NCBI GenBank assembly: GCA_016870115.1 | Contig: VGCH01000012.1 | Coordinates: 24,412-88,411 of the forward strand | Length of the DNA: 64,000 nucleotides | Direction: 5' to 3' | From: Alphaproteobacteria bacterium | GTDB lineage: Bacteria; Pseudomonadota; Alphaproteobacteria; Reyranellales; Reyranellaceae | Shown: positions 1-8,811 of the stretch, piece by piece | Layout: the number at the start of each line of letters is the position of its first letter | Position numbering within the stretch: the stretch's first letter is position 1 | Position numbers and translations under genes: made by a program | The notes under the pieces: generated by a model | What the model was told of the DNA's origin: nothing | Seen by the model: only the letters and a program-made list of their open reading frames with translations | Databases searched by the model: none

Positions 1-2
1 AC

Positions 3-344
3 CGTTTCCTCGCGCCGGCGATCCTTCTGTTCTGCTGCATCGGCGCCTACAGTCTGCAGAACAGCACCTTCCACGTCATGCAGGTCGCCGCCTTCGGCGT
101 GCTGGGCTACATCTTCGCGCGGCTGGGCTGCGAGGGCGCGCCGTTCCTTCTCGGACTCGTGCTGGGACCGCAGATGGAGGAATACTTCCGTCGCGCGATG
201 CTGCTCTCGCGCGGCGACCCGTCGGTGTTCGTCGAGCGGCCGATCAGCCTCGGCCTGCTGATCGTGACCGCGTTCCTGCTGATCCTGATGGCGCTGCCCG
301 CCGTCAAGAAAGCGCGGACCGAGGCCTTCAAGGAAGAAGGCTGA
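3..344 (+). CDS. TctA-family tripartite tricarboxylate transporter permease, C-terminal part (5' cut by window edge)
   Basis: The frame runs in from the left edge, so the start and most helices are missing. About 113 residues are visible, with hydrophobic segments on both sides of the motif GPQMEEYFRRA, which is the usual TctA C-terminal signature (LGP.ME...R.A), and a basic tail ending KEEG. TctA is the large membrane subunit that works with TctB and a periplasmic TctC receptor to import carboxylates. The next gene begins 13 bases after the stop with a GGAGG site, so the two are probably co-transcribed. Substrate cannot be read from this part. Confidence 0.85.
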   Translation, partial: RFLAPAILLFCCIGAYSLQNSTFHVMQVAAFGVLGYIFARLGCEGAPFLLGLVLGPQMEEYFRRAMLLSRGDPSVFVERPISLGLLIVTAFLLILMALPAVKKARTEAFKEEG

Positions 345-357
345 CCCGGAGGCGCCG

Positions 358-1314
358 ATGTCCGACCTGCCGCGCCGCGTCCATATCGAGGAGGAAGGTC
401 CCCGCGAGGGGTTCCAGTCCGAGAAGGCCGCGATCGCGGTCAGCGACAAGGTGCGGCTGATCGAGGCGCTGGCCGAGGCGGGCCTGTCCAAGATCGCCTG
501 CGTCTCCTACGTCAATCCCAGGCGCGTGCCGACCATGGCCGACGCGCCCGAGGTGGCCGCCGCGATCCGGCGCAAGCCGGGCGTCAGTTACGGTGCGCTG
601 TGGCTGAACCAGCAGGGGCTGGAACGCGCGCTCGCCGGTCCGCTCGATGTCTACGGTTCGGTGCGCATCACCGCCTCCGACACCTTCTCGCGCAAGAATG
701 TCGGCAAGTCCGTCGACGACGCCATCGTCGAGCAGCGCCTCTCGCTCGCCACGCTGAAGGAACGCGGCATTCCGGTCGAGTGGGGCATCGTGCTCGGCGC
801 CTTCGGCTGCAACTACGAGGGCGAGCTCTCGACCGCGACGATCCTCGCCCGTGTGCGCACGGTGCTCGACGAAGCCGAGGCGATGGGCTTCACGCTACGG
901 GGCATCAAGCTCACAGACGCCATGGGCTGGGCCAATCCGAACTCGATCGAGCGGCTGGTCGGCGCGATCCGCGGCAAGTGGCCCGAGCTTGAGATCTCGC
1001 TGCACCTGCACGACACCCGCGGCCTCGGCATGGCCGCCGCCTACGCCGGACTGCGTATGGGCGTGAGCCGCTTCGACGCCTCGATCGCGGGCCTGGGCGG
1101 CTGCCCCTTCGCCGCCACCGATGGCGCGGCGGGCAACATCTGCACCGAGGATTTCGCCTTCCTCTGCGAGGAGATGGGGATCGAGACGGGCCTCGACATC
1201 GAGCGCCTGATCGAGGTCGCGCGCCTCGCCGAGGAGGTGGTCGGCCGGCCGCTGCCCGGCCACGTCATGCGCGGCGGCACGCTGCGCAACGCCCGGCGCC
1301 GCGCCGCCGCTTGA
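358..1314 (+). CDS. Hydroxymethylglutaryl-CoA lyase-like DRE-TIM metallolyase
   Basis: A 318-residue cytoplasmic TIM-barrel lyase of the HMG-CoA lyase family, which cleaves 3-hydroxy-3-methylglutaryl-CoA or similar 3-hydroxyacyl-CoAs (for example citramalyl-CoA) to acetyl-CoA plus a ketoacid. Visible family marks are GPREGFQSE near residue 14, HLHDTRG (metal-binding histidines), AGLGGCPFA with the catalytic cysteine, and AAGNICTED. The first motif is normally GPRDGLQ: the metal-ligand Asp is Glu17 here. The start is set by GGAGG five bases before ATG. It sits between two carboxylate transport systems and upstream of a CoA transferase, suggesting that an imported acid is activated and then cleaved. 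The exact substrate is unknown. Confidence 0.85.
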   Translation: MSDLPRRVHIEEEGPREGFQSEKAAIAVSDKVRLIEALAEAGLSKIACVSYVNPRRVPTMADAPEVAAAIRRKPGVSYGALWLNQQGLERALAGPLDVYGSVRITASDTFSRKNVGKSVDDAIVEQRLSLATLKERGIPVEWGIVLGAFGCNYEGELSTATILARVRTVLDEAEAMGFTLRGIKLTDAMGWANPNSIERLVGAIRGKWPELEISLHLHDTRGLGMAAAYAGLRMGVSRFDASIAGLGGCPFAATDGAAGNICTEDFAFLCEEMGIETGLDIERLIEVARLAEEVVGRPLPGHVMRGGTLRNARRRAAA

Positions 1315-1547
1315 GGCGGCGCCCTTCGCTCCAACCGCCGCGGTCGCGTTCTCTGGACACGCGCGGCCGGCTCCGACAGTATACGGACCAATCCGCCGAC
1401 GGGTGAACCGCCGCGCGACCCCAGGGAGGGGACCAAGGCGGCATCGGCCGCAACACCGGACGGCCGCGCAATCGCGCGCCGTCCGCGACCCTCCTCCTTG
1501 TGTCGCGGCGACGGCGTCCGGCGGGCCCGCTCAATGGGAGGAATTCA

Positions 1548-2702
1548 ATGATCCGCAGGACATTTATCGCATCGGCGGTGGCGGGCGCGCTCGCGGCCGG
1601 CCCCGTGGCGGCGCAGGACATCAAGCTGCCGCCGTCGCTCACCATGACCGCCTACGATACCGGCACCTCCGGCTTCAATATCGTCGTCGCCATCGGCAAG
1701 GTGATGAAGGAAAAGCACAAGAGCGACCTCCGCGTCCTGCCTGCCGGCAACGACATCGCCCGCCTGTCGCCGCTCAAGGCGGGCCGCGCCCAGGCATCCG
1801 CGATGGGAATCGGCGGCTACTTCGCGGCCGAGGGAATCTTCGAGTTCGCGGCCAAGGAGTGGGGCCCGCAGCCGCTGCAGCTGATGCTGTCGACGATTTC
1901 CTGCAACGGCATCACCCTGAATGTCGCGAAGGACACCGGCGTCAAGGAGGTCAAGGACCTCAAGGGCAAGCGGATCGGCATCGTCGTAGGTTCCCCGGCG
2001 CTCAATCAGAACGCCTATGCGATCCTGGCGTTCGGCGGGCTGTCGAAGTCCGACGTGAAGCTGGTGGAGTTCTCGAGCTTCGGTGCCATGTGGAAGGGCA
2101 TGCTGAACAACGAGGTCGACGCCGCGATCGCCTCGACCATCACCGGCCAGGTGCGCGAGCTCGAGGCGTCGCCGCGCGGCGTGGTGATGCCGCCGACCCC
2201 CGCCGCCGACAAGGCCGGCTGGGAACGGATGCGCAAGCTCGGCCCGTATTTCTATCCGCACAAGACGACTTGCGGCGCCGGCGGCCTCAGCGCCACGAAC
2301 GCGCTCGAGCTGCCGTCCTACCCCTACCCCATCTTCATGGCTTACGCCGGAGAGAAGGAAGACACGATCTACAACGTCACCAAGGCGATGATCGTGGACT
2401 ATCCCGAGTACAAGGCGGCGGCGCCCGGCGCCGATGGCCTGGAGGTCAAGCGCCAGATCCTGAACTGGGTGCTGCCCTACCATGCCGGCGCGGTAAAGGC
2501 GCTGCGGGAAGCCGGCGCCTGGACGCCCGAGGCGCAGAAGCACAACGAGATGCTGCTCAAGCGCCAGTCGACGCTCACCGCGGCCTGGGCCGACTTCAAC
2601 AAGGCCAATCCGCCGGCCGACAAGGACGCATACACCAAGGCATGGATGGCCGCCCGCAAGGCGGCGCTGGTCAAGGCGGGGCTCGACCCGGTGTTCGAAT
2701 AG
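1548..2702 (+). CDS. TAXI-family TRAP transporter solute receptor (first copy)
   Basis: A 384-residue periplasmic receptor of the TAXI type, which delivers a carboxylate to a fused TRAP permease. ATG at 1548 is preferred over the in-frame ATG at 1500 because it follows GGGAGGAATTCA and starts directly at a signal peptide (MIRRTFIASAVAGALAA, cut near AQD). Family features include TAYDTGTSGFN, LPAGNDIARLSPLKAGRA, GKRIGIVVGSPALNQ and a CGAGG motif. It is closely paralogous along its full length to the receptor at 4816-5961 on the far side of the permease. The gene ends in TAG, 17 bases before the permease start. Confidence 0.92.
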   Translation: MIRRTFIASAVAGALAAGPVAAQDIKLPPSLTMTAYDTGTSGFNIVVAIGKVMKEKHKSDLRVLPAGNDIARLSPLKAGRAQASAMGIGGYFAAEGIFEFAAKEWGPQPLQLMLSTISCNGITLNVAKDTGVKEVKDLKGKRIGIVVGSPALNQNAYAILAFGGLSKSDVKLVEFSSFGAMWKGMLNNEVDAAIASTITGQVRELEASPRGVVMPPTPAADKAGWERMRKLGPYFYPHKTTCGAGGLSATNALELPSYPYPIFMAYAGEKEDTIYNVTKAMIVDYPEYKAAAPGADGLEVKRQILNWVLPYHAGAVKALREAGAWTPEAQKHNEMLLKRQSTLTAAWADFNKANPPADKDAYTKAWMAARKAALVKAGLDPVFE

Positions 2703-2719
2703 AGCGGAGTTAGCGCGGC

Positions 2720-4711
2720 ATGTCGGAAGCAAACGCGGGAGATCCGGCGGAGTCGGAAGGACCCCGAACCCGTCGGCTCTCCCGTTTCTGGACGGCGATC
2801 CTGCTCGTCTGGACGGTCGTTTCAATCCTCCTGTGCTTCAATCAGCAGTTCACGCTGCGCTTCTTCGTCGGACTGACGCTGCTGGACACCGAGTACTACT
2901 GGGGCCTTGTCCTGGTCCTGCTGCCGCTCGCGTTCATCGTCTACCCGGCGAAGCCCGGCCTGCACGCCGACCGGGTGCCGCTCTACGACATCGCCCTGTT
3001 CCTGCTCGCGACCGGAATCGCTGTCGCGCTGATCGCGACCGCGCGCGACTCGGCGGGCGGGGGCTGGGAGTACAGCGCCGCCACCGCGGCGCCGCGTTGG
3101 GCGATGTGGTCGGCGATCGCCATGTGGGTCCTGGTGCTGGAGGCGCTGCGCCGCGCCGGCGGCTGGGTCCTCTTCTTCATCATGGGCTTCTTCTCGCTGT
3201 TTCCGCTGTTCGCGGCGACGATGCCCGCGCCACTGACGGCGCAGTCGGTCGATCTGTTCGACGCGGCGGCCTACCACATCTTCTCCCGCGAGAGCGTACT
3301 CGGCATCCCGATGCGGGCTTTCGCCGAGACGGTGATCGGGTTCCTCGTGTTCGGAACCGCGCTGCAATACACCGGCGCGGGGGCGTTCTTCATCGATCTG
3401 GCTTTCGCGCTTTGCGGCACCTATCGCGGCGGCGCGGCCAAGGTCGCGATCTTCTCGTCGGGCTTGCTCGGCTCGATGAGCGGCAGCGTGATTTCCAACG
3501 TGCTGACCACCGGCACGATGACGATCCCGGCGATGAAGAAGACCGGGTTCCGCGCGCCGATGGCCGGCGCCATCGAGGCCTGCGCCTCGACCGGCGCCGT
3601 GCTGGCGCCACCGGTGATGGGTGCCACCGCCTTCGTGATGGCCGAGTTCCTGAACATCCCCTACTCGGATGTGGCGCTGGCCGCCGCGGTGCCGGCGGTG
3701 CTGTTCTACTTCTCGCTTTTCATGCAGATCGATTTCTTCGCGGGCCGTCACCGGATGATCGGCCTTAAGCGGGAGGAGATGCCGCGCGTGCGCGACGTCA
3801 TCCGCGACGGCTGGTACTTCGTGTTCGTCATCGTGCTGTTGGTCGTGCTGTTGCTGGTGATGAAGCGCGAGAACTGGGCGCCGTGGCTCGCGACCGGCCT
3901 GCTGTTGATTCTCAACCAGGCCTTCTCCAAGCGACGCTGGGGCCGCGGCGAGGTGCTCGCCTTCATCGACGGCAATGGGCGCGTCTTCGTCGAGCTGGTG
4001 GCGATCCTCGCCGGCGTCGGTCTGCTGGTTGGCGCCTTCTCGCTCACCGGACTCACGGGCACGCTGACCACCGAGCTGCTGCATATCGCCGGCAACCAGG
4101 CGCTGCTGCTGATCGTCATGGGCGCGCTGACCAGCTTCATCCTCGGGATGGGGATGACGATCACCGCCTGCTACATCTTCCTCGCGGTGCTGCTCGCGCC
4201 GAGCCTGATCCAGGCCGGCCTCAACCCGCTCGCCGTGCACATGTTCATCATGTACTGGGGCATGGTCTCGTTCATCACGCCGCCCGTCGCGCTCGCGGCG
4301 TTCGCCGGCGCGTCGGTCGCCAAGGCCAACCCGATCGAGACCGGCATCGAGGCGATGAAGATCGGCAGCATCATCTATTTCGTTCCCTGCTTCTTCGTCC
4401 TCAATCCATCGCTGGTCCTGCAGGGCGGCTTCATCGAGTTCGCCGGCCACTTCACGACGGCCCTGATCGGCATCGTCCTGATTTGCGCCGGGCTGCAGGG
4501 CTACATGGGCCGGATCGGGGATCTGCGTCTCTGCGGGTGGCTCGAATGGCCGGTGCGCGTGGCGCTGGTCGCCGGCGGCTTGCTCTTCGCGGCGCCCGGG
4601 GGCGGGTTGATGCCCCTGTCGTCGCTGGAAATGACCGCGCTCGCCATCGCCGTCACGCTCCCCGCGCTGGCGGTGGCGTGGGGCTCGGCGCGCCGGGCCG
4701 CGGTGCGATAG
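2720..4711 (+). CDS. TRAP transporter permease, fused small and large subunit (TAXI type)
   Basis: A 663-residue integral membrane protein of the fused 4TM/12TM TRAP permease family that uses TAXI receptors and an ion gradient to import organic acids. The N-terminal third holds the small-subunit helices. The large-subunit part carries the typical segment SGSVISNVLTTGTMTIPAM followed by ASTGAVLAPPVMGATAF, and a second inverted half with GMGMTITACYIF and ITPPVALAAFAGA. It lies between two paralogous TAXI receptor genes, so one permease is probably served by both. A GGAG lies upstream of the ATG. Confidence 0.93.
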   Translation: MSEANAGDPAESEGPRTRRLSRFWTAILLVWTVVSILLCFNQQFTLRFFVGLTLLDTEYYWGLVLVLLPLAFIVYPAKPGLHADRVPLYDIALFLLATGIAVALIATARDSAGGGWEYSAATAAPRWAMWSAIAMWVLVLEALRRAGGWVLFFIMGFFSLFPLFAATMPAPLTAQSVDLFDAAAYHIFSRESVLGIPMRAFAETVIGFLVFGTALQYTGAGAFFIDLAFALCGTYRGGAAKVAIFSSGLLGSMSGSVISNVLTTGTMTIPAMKKTGFRAPMAGAIEACASTGAVLAPPVMGATAFVMAEFLNIPYSDVALAAAVPAVLFYFSLFMQIDFFAGRHRMIGLKREEMPRVRDVIRDGWYFVFVIVLLVVLLLVMKRENWAPWLATGLLLILNQAFSKRRWGRGEVLAFIDGNGRVFVELVAILAGVGLLVGAFSLTGLTGTLTTELLHIAGNQALLLIVMGALTSFILGMGMTITACYIFLAVLLAPSLIQAGLNPLAVHMFIMYWGMVSFITPPVALAAFAGASVAKANPIETGIEAMKIGSIIYFVPCFFVLNPSLVLQGGFIEFAGHFTTALIGIVLICAGLQGYMGRIGDLRLCGWLEWPVRVALVAGGLLFAAPGGGLMPLSSLEMTALAIAVTLPALAVAWGSARRAAVR

Positions 4712-4815
4712 CCCGCGCGGAAGCCGGCGTCGCGGAACGATTGATGTCCGCGGGCGCCGCGGGCACAGTGGCCCGAGCCGGCCGGAGCGGCCGGCCGGAC
4801 ACCCGGGAGGAACAG

Positions 4816-5961
4816 ATGCTTCGTCGCTCAGCCATGGTTCTCGCGTCGGCCGCGGCGCTGGCGGCACCGGCCGCCTTTGCCCAGACAGGCCCGCGTGAAA
4901 TGACCTGGACCGCCTACGACACCGGCTCTTCGGGCTTCAACATCGCGGTCGCGATCGGACAGGCCTTCAAGACCGGGGTCGGGGTCGATGTCCGCATCCT
5001 GCCGGCGGGCAATGACGTCGCCCGCCTCAGCCCGTTGCGCGCGGGCCGCGCCGTCGCCTCGGCGATGGGCATCGGGACCTACTTCGCGCAGGAGGGCGTG
5101 CTTGAGTTCGGCGTGAAAGCCTGGGGGCCGCAGCCCATGCGCCTGCTGATGACCACATCTTCGTGCAACGGCATCACGCTTGCGGCCGCCAAGGATGCGG
5201 GCATCCGGGAAGTGAAGGACATCCGCGGCAAGCGCGTCGGCGTGGTCGTGGGATCGCCGGCGCTTACCCAGGGTGCGCTGGGCCTGATCGCGTTCGGCGG
5301 CCTCACCGAGAAGGACGTCAAGCTGGTGGAGTTCTCGTCCAACAACGCGATGTGGAAAGGCATGGTGAACAACGAGGTCGACGTGGCGCTGTCGTCCACC
5401 ATTTCCGGCCAGTCGCGCGAGATGGACGCCTCACCCCGCGGCGTCGTGTGGCCACCCTTCCCCGCCGCCGACAAGGAAGGCTGGGCCCGCATCCACAAGC
5501 GCGCGCCCTACTTCGTCCCGGTCCAGGCGACCTGCGGCGCGGGCGGCCTGTCCAAGGACAAGCCGGTCGGCACGGCGGGCTACGCCTATCCGATCTTCAT
5601 GTCCTACGCCAGCGCGCCCACCGACGCGGTGCAGACCATGGTGCGGGGCTTCATCGAACAGTACGACACGTACAAGAACGCCGCGCCCGGCGCCGACGGC
5701 ATGGCGCTCGACCGGCAGGTCTTCACCTGGGTCGTTCCCTACCACGATGGCGCGATCGCGGCCTTCAAGGCCAAGGGTGTCTGGAACGACGCCGCGCAAA
5801 AGCACAACGACGCGCTGCTCGCACGGCAGAAGGTGCTCGCCGACGCCTGGAAAGCCTTCACCGCGTCCGCGCCGGCCGACGACAAGGAGTTCTCGGCGGC
5901 CTGGACGAAGGCGCGCGCCGCCGCGTTGCGCGCGCGCAACATGGATGTGATCTTCGAGTAG
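4816..5961 (+). CDS. TAXI-family TRAP transporter solute receptor (second copy)
   Basis: A 381-residue periplasmic receptor, paralogue of 1548-2702. ATG at 4816 follows GGGAGGAACAG and opens a signal peptide (MLRRSAMVLASAAALAAPAAFAQ). It shares TAYDTGSSGFN, LPAGNDVARLSPLRAGRA, GVVVGSPALTQ, FSSNNAMWKGMVNNEVD and CGAGGL with the first copy, while the loop after the first strand and the C-terminal third differ. That pattern fits a duplication followed by binding-site divergence. It lies about 100 bases after the permease and 56 bases before the CoA transferase, so it is probably in the same operon. Confidence 0.92.
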   Translation: MLRRSAMVLASAAALAAPAAFAQTGPREMTWTAYDTGSSGFNIAVAIGQAFKTGVGVDVRILPAGNDVARLSPLRAGRAVASAMGIGTYFAQEGVLEFGVKAWGPQPMRLLMTTSSCNGITLAAAKDAGIREVKDIRGKRVGVVVGSPALTQGALGLIAFGGLTEKDVKLVEFSSNNAMWKGMVNNEVDVALSSTISGQSREMDASPRGVVWPPFPAADKEGWARIHKRAPYFVPVQATCGAGGLSKDKPVGTAGYAYPIFMSYASAPTDAVQTMVRGFIEQYDTYKNAAPGADGMALDRQVFTWVVPYHDGAIAAFKAKGVWNDAAQKHNDALLARQKVLADAWKAFTASAPADDKEFSAAWTKARAAALRARNMDVIFE

Positions 5962-6017
5962 ACGGACCGGACAGCCCGGCGGGCGGCTCTGGGGTGGCGA
6001 GCGGGGGAGCGAACGAC

Positions 6018-7202
6018 ATGGCGGGCGTGCTTGAGGGCGTGCGGGTCCTGGATTTCGGCCGCTACATCGCCGGCCCCTTCTGCGGCACCATGCTGGGCGA
6101 TCTCGGCGCCGAGGTGATCCGCATCGAGAAGCTCGACGGCAGCGAGGATCGCTGGGTGACGCCGGTCGCCGAGGGCGGCGAGGGCGCGATGTTCCTCCAG
6201 ATGGGCCGCAACAAGCTCGGCCTCACCCTCAACCCGGTGAAGCCCGAGGGCCGCGAGATCGTGCGCAGGCTGGTCGCGCAGTCCGACGTGGTGATCGCCA
6301 ACCTGCCCTACGAGAACCTTGTCGAGATGGGCATCGACTACGACACGCTGGCCGCGATCAACCCGCGCATCGTGCTCGCCACCACCTCGACCTTCGGCTC
6401 CGAGGGTCCCTACGCCGCGCGCGTCGGCTTCGACACGATCGGCCAGGCGATGTCCGGCGCCATGTATCTGTCGGGCGACGGCGAGACCCCGACCCGCATC
6501 AACGCGCCGTTCGTCGATTTCGGCACCGCGCTCCTCAACACCGTGGGCGTGCTCGCCGCCCTCATGGAGCGCCAGAAGAGCGGGCGCGGCCAGAAGGTCG
6601 AGACGGCTCTCCTGCGCACCGCCATCAACATCACCAACAGCCACCTGATCGAGCAGTCGCTGCTGGCGCTGAACCGCGTCGCCACGATGAATCGCGGTTT
6701 CACCGCCGGGCCGTCCGACACATTCAAGTGCCGCGACGGCTGGATCTACGCCATGACCATCGGCCAGCCGCTCTTCGTGCGCTGGTGCCGGCTGATGGGC
6801 GATCCCGGGCTCGCCGACGATCCGCGCTTCAAGGACGACCTGGCACGCGGCGACAATGGCGAGGCGCTGTCGGAGATCATGCAGAAATGGTGCGCCACGC
6901 GCCCGGTTGCCGAGGCGCTGGCCGAGCTCGAGGCCAACCGCATCCCGGCCGGTCCGATCCTCTCGCCGCAGCAGGTGCTGGAAGACCCCCACGTGAAGGC
7001 CGCCCAGTTCCTGCACGAGATGGCCTACCCCGGCGCCGCCAAGCCGGTTCCGGTGCTCCAGGAGCCGGTCCGGCTCTCGCGGACCCCGCTCACCATCCGC
7101 CGCCGCGCGCCAAGGCTCGGCGAGCACACGGACGCGATTCTGGCCGAATTGGGGTACGGCCCGGCCGACATTGCCGCACTCCGGGCCAAACGAGTGGTCT
7201 GA
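6018..7202 (+). CDS. Class III CoA transferase (CaiB/BaiF family)
   Basis: A 394-residue cytoplasmic enzyme that moves CoA between carboxylic acids, typically from succinyl-CoA or acetyl-CoA to an imported acid. Family features are LEGVRVLDFGRYIAGPF at the N-terminus, GAEVIRIEK, the long NPRIVLATTSTFGSEGPY region, and PFVDFGTAL with Asp167 in the position of the catalytic aspartate. ATG at 6018 follows GGGGGAGCG. Its position after two TAXI receptors and near the HMG-CoA-lyase-like gene suggests it activates the transported acid before cleavage. The acid is not identified. Confidence 0.9.
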   Translation: MAGVLEGVRVLDFGRYIAGPFCGTMLGDLGAEVIRIEKLDGSEDRWVTPVAEGGEGAMFLQMGRNKLGLTLNPVKPEGREIVRRLVAQSDVVIANLPYENLVEMGIDYDTLAAINPRIVLATTSTFGSEGPYAARVGFDTIGQAMSGAMYLSGDGETPTRINAPFVDFGTALLNTVGVLAALMERQKSGRGQKVETALLRTAINITNSHLIEQSLLALNRVATMNRGFTAGPSDTFKCRDGWIYAMTIGQPLFVRWCRLMGDPGLADDPRFKDDLARGDNGEALSEIMQKWCATRPVAEALAELEANRIPAGPILSPQQVLEDPHVKAAQFLHEMAYPGAAKPVPVLQEPVRLSRTPLTIRRRAPRLGEHTDAILAELGYGPADIAALRAKRVV

Positions 7203-7228
7203 TCCGCTGGCCCGGAGCGGCGTATAAT
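7200..7228 (+). promoter_or_regulatory. Candidate promoter with a perfect TATAAT box overlapping the first possible start of the DUF6134 gene
   Basis: TATAAT lies at 7223-7228 and shares two bases with the first in-frame ATG (7227). Seventeen bases upstream is TGATCC (7200-7205), a poor match to TTGACA. Transcription from this box would begin near 7234, so the usable starts would be the in-frame ATG at 7233 (almost leaderless) or 7245. A perfect -10 is rare by chance in this GC-rich sequence, but the weak -35 keeps confidence low. Confidence 0.35.
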
Positions 7229-7946
7229 GGGCATGGTCAAGCTCATGTCCCGCTCCCTCCTCGCCCTTGTCGCCTCGGCGACGCTCGCCGGCACGGCTTC
7301 AGCCGCCGCCAACGACTTGCCCTACGGCGAGCGGCTGGCCTTCTCGGCGCTGCGCAACGGCCAGGAGGTCGGGCGCCATGAACTCAGCTTCAAGCGCGAG
7401 GGCGATCGGCTCACGGTCAGCGTCGCCATCGATCTGATCGGCCGACTGCTCGGGATCGTGGTCTACCGCTACAGCCATCGCGGCCAGGAGATCTGGCAAG
7501 GCGACCGCATAGAGACCCTGCGCACCGCCACCGATGCCAATGGCCGGAAGCTCGCGGTGCGCGGTCGCCTGGAGGCCGAGCGCTTCGTCGTCGAGCGCGA
7601 GACGGGGTCGAACGACCAGGTCAGCCAGCAGGACCAGGTCCGGCCGGGCGCCGCGGTCGAGCGCGAGGCGTTTCCCAGCGACATCTTTCCCTCCTCCCAC
7701 TGGAACATCCGCCAGGTCGAGGCAAGGCGACTCCTGAACACCCAGTACGGCACGCTCTCCACCGTGCGCATCGAGCGCAAGTCGATCGAGCGCGTGCGTA
7801 CCCGCTCCGGCGAGATCGAGGCGACGCGCTACGCCTACACCGGCGAGGTCGAAAAGGAGCAATGGTTCGATGCGCGCGGCCGCTGGGTGAAGACGCGCTT
7901 CAAGGCCTCCGACGGCTCGACCATCGAGTATCTGCTGCAGGATTGA
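7227..7946 (+). CDS. DUF6134 family exported protein
   Basis: A protein of up to 239 residues with an N-terminal signal peptide (SRSLLALVASATLAGTASA) followed by a beta-rich domain resembling DUF6134, whose function is not established. Three in-frame ATGs lie close together (7227, 7233, 7245). A perfect TATAAT overlaps the first, so the third may be the real start; it leads straight into the signal peptide. No clear ribosome site precedes any of them. The gene runs convergently into an EipB-family gene, and both products are predicted periplasmic beta-strand proteins. No enzyme motif is visible. Confidence 0.75.
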   Translation: MGMVKLMSRSLLALVASATLAGTASAAANDLPYGERLAFSALRNGQEVGRHELSFKREGDRLTVSVAIDLIGRLLGIVVYRYSHRGQEIWQGDRIETLRTATDANGRKLAVRGRLEAERFVVERETGSNDQVSQQDQVRPGAAVEREAFPSDIFPSSHWNIRQVEARRLLNTQYGTLSTVRIERKSIERVRTRSGEIEATRYAYTGEVEKEQWFDARGRWVKTRFKASDGSTIEYLLQD

Positions 7947-7994
7947 TCGTCGCGCCGAGAGAGGGTTTGGGCGCGGCGGCGCCGGCGGAGTGCC

Positions 7995-8774
7995 TTACGA
8001 TCTCGGGCAGGACGGCATCGGGCGCAGGTCGAGCGTCTGCAGGTCGGCGGTGACGGAGACCAGACCCGTGTCGACGGTGAGCCGATCCAAGACGCCGTTC
8101 TCGTAAACCAGCGCCGACACGGCAAACAGAGGCCGCTGGTCCTGGAAGCGGCCGCGCGTGAAGCTGAGATGCACCGGCCACGCCCGCATGCCGCGCGGCA
8201 GCAGATCCCGATCGACTGGCCGGCGCGCCCGCACGCCGTCCAGGAGGTTGGCCTCCACCAGAAAGGCGTCGGAGATCACCTCGGCATCGAACATCAGCGC
8301 CGGAAACGACGTGACCCCCGCGCGCAGGCGCTCGACCAGGTGGGCGATCCCCGCGACCGGCAGGAGCGTGCCCGGCGGCAGCACGATCTGCTGCGCGCCG
8401 TGCCCGCCTGCGATCTCGGCGCGGGTCTCGGCCGGCGTGCGCTCGACGCGGCCGCGACTGGTGCGCTCCGCGCCGTTCTGGAACTGGGTCGCACGGTAGC
8501 GCAGGCTCGATCCGCCGCGGCTTTCCTCGGCATCGAGCTTCGAGCCGACGCTCAGTTTCCACTGCGCAGTGAGCGCGATTTCGCTCGCGATGTCGCGCCT
8601 CAGCTTCCAGCCCCCGCAGTCGGCCGCAAGATCGTGGGTTGCCTCGCCGATCCGCGGCGCATTGGCCGCCTGGCCGAGCCTCAGCGCGTACTCAGCGCGA
8701 TGCGGCACCGGTTCGGCGCGGGCGGCGGTCGGGAGACAGAGCGCGAGCGCGACAAGAACGGCGGGACGCAACAT
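7995..8774 (-). CDS. EipB-like periplasmic envelope protein (DUF1849)
   Basis: A 259-residue protein with a signal peptide (LRPAVLVALALCLPTAARA) and a mature part starting PHRAEYALRLG, the usual opening of the DUF1849/EipB family. In Brucella, EipB is a periplasmic beta-spiral protein needed for envelope integrity and has one conserved disulphide. Here Cys53 in ADCGGW and a cysteine four residues before the end (PSCPRS) can form that bond. The gene is transcribed away from the L,D-transpeptidase gene, with only 37 bases between the starts, so they probably share a divergent promoter region. A role in cell-envelope maintenance is inferred from the family. Confidence 0.85.
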   Translation of the reverse strand: MLRPAVLVALALCLPTAARAEPVPHRAEYALRLGQAANAPRIGEATHDLAADCGGWKLRRDIASEIALTAQWKLSVGSKLDAEESRGGSSLRYRATQFQNGAERTSRGRVERTPAETRAEIAGGHGAQQIVLPPGTLLPVAGIAHLVERLRAGVTSFPALMFDAEVISDAFLVEANLLDGVRARRPVDRDLLPRGMRAWPVHLSFTRGRFQDQRPLFAVSALVYENGVLDRLTVDTGLVSVTADLQTLDLRPMPSCPRS

Positions 8775-8811
8775 CGTTCCACATTGCGCGGGACGGTGCG
8801 GAGGGTCAATC

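Noticed and set aside
2822..4867. A 681-codon open frame opposite the TRAP permease, and other long antisense frames such as 61902-63797
   Set aside because: They lie wholly antisense to well-supported genes, are rich in Arg, His, Gln or Gly as expected of shadow frames in GC-rich DNA, and show no family motif.
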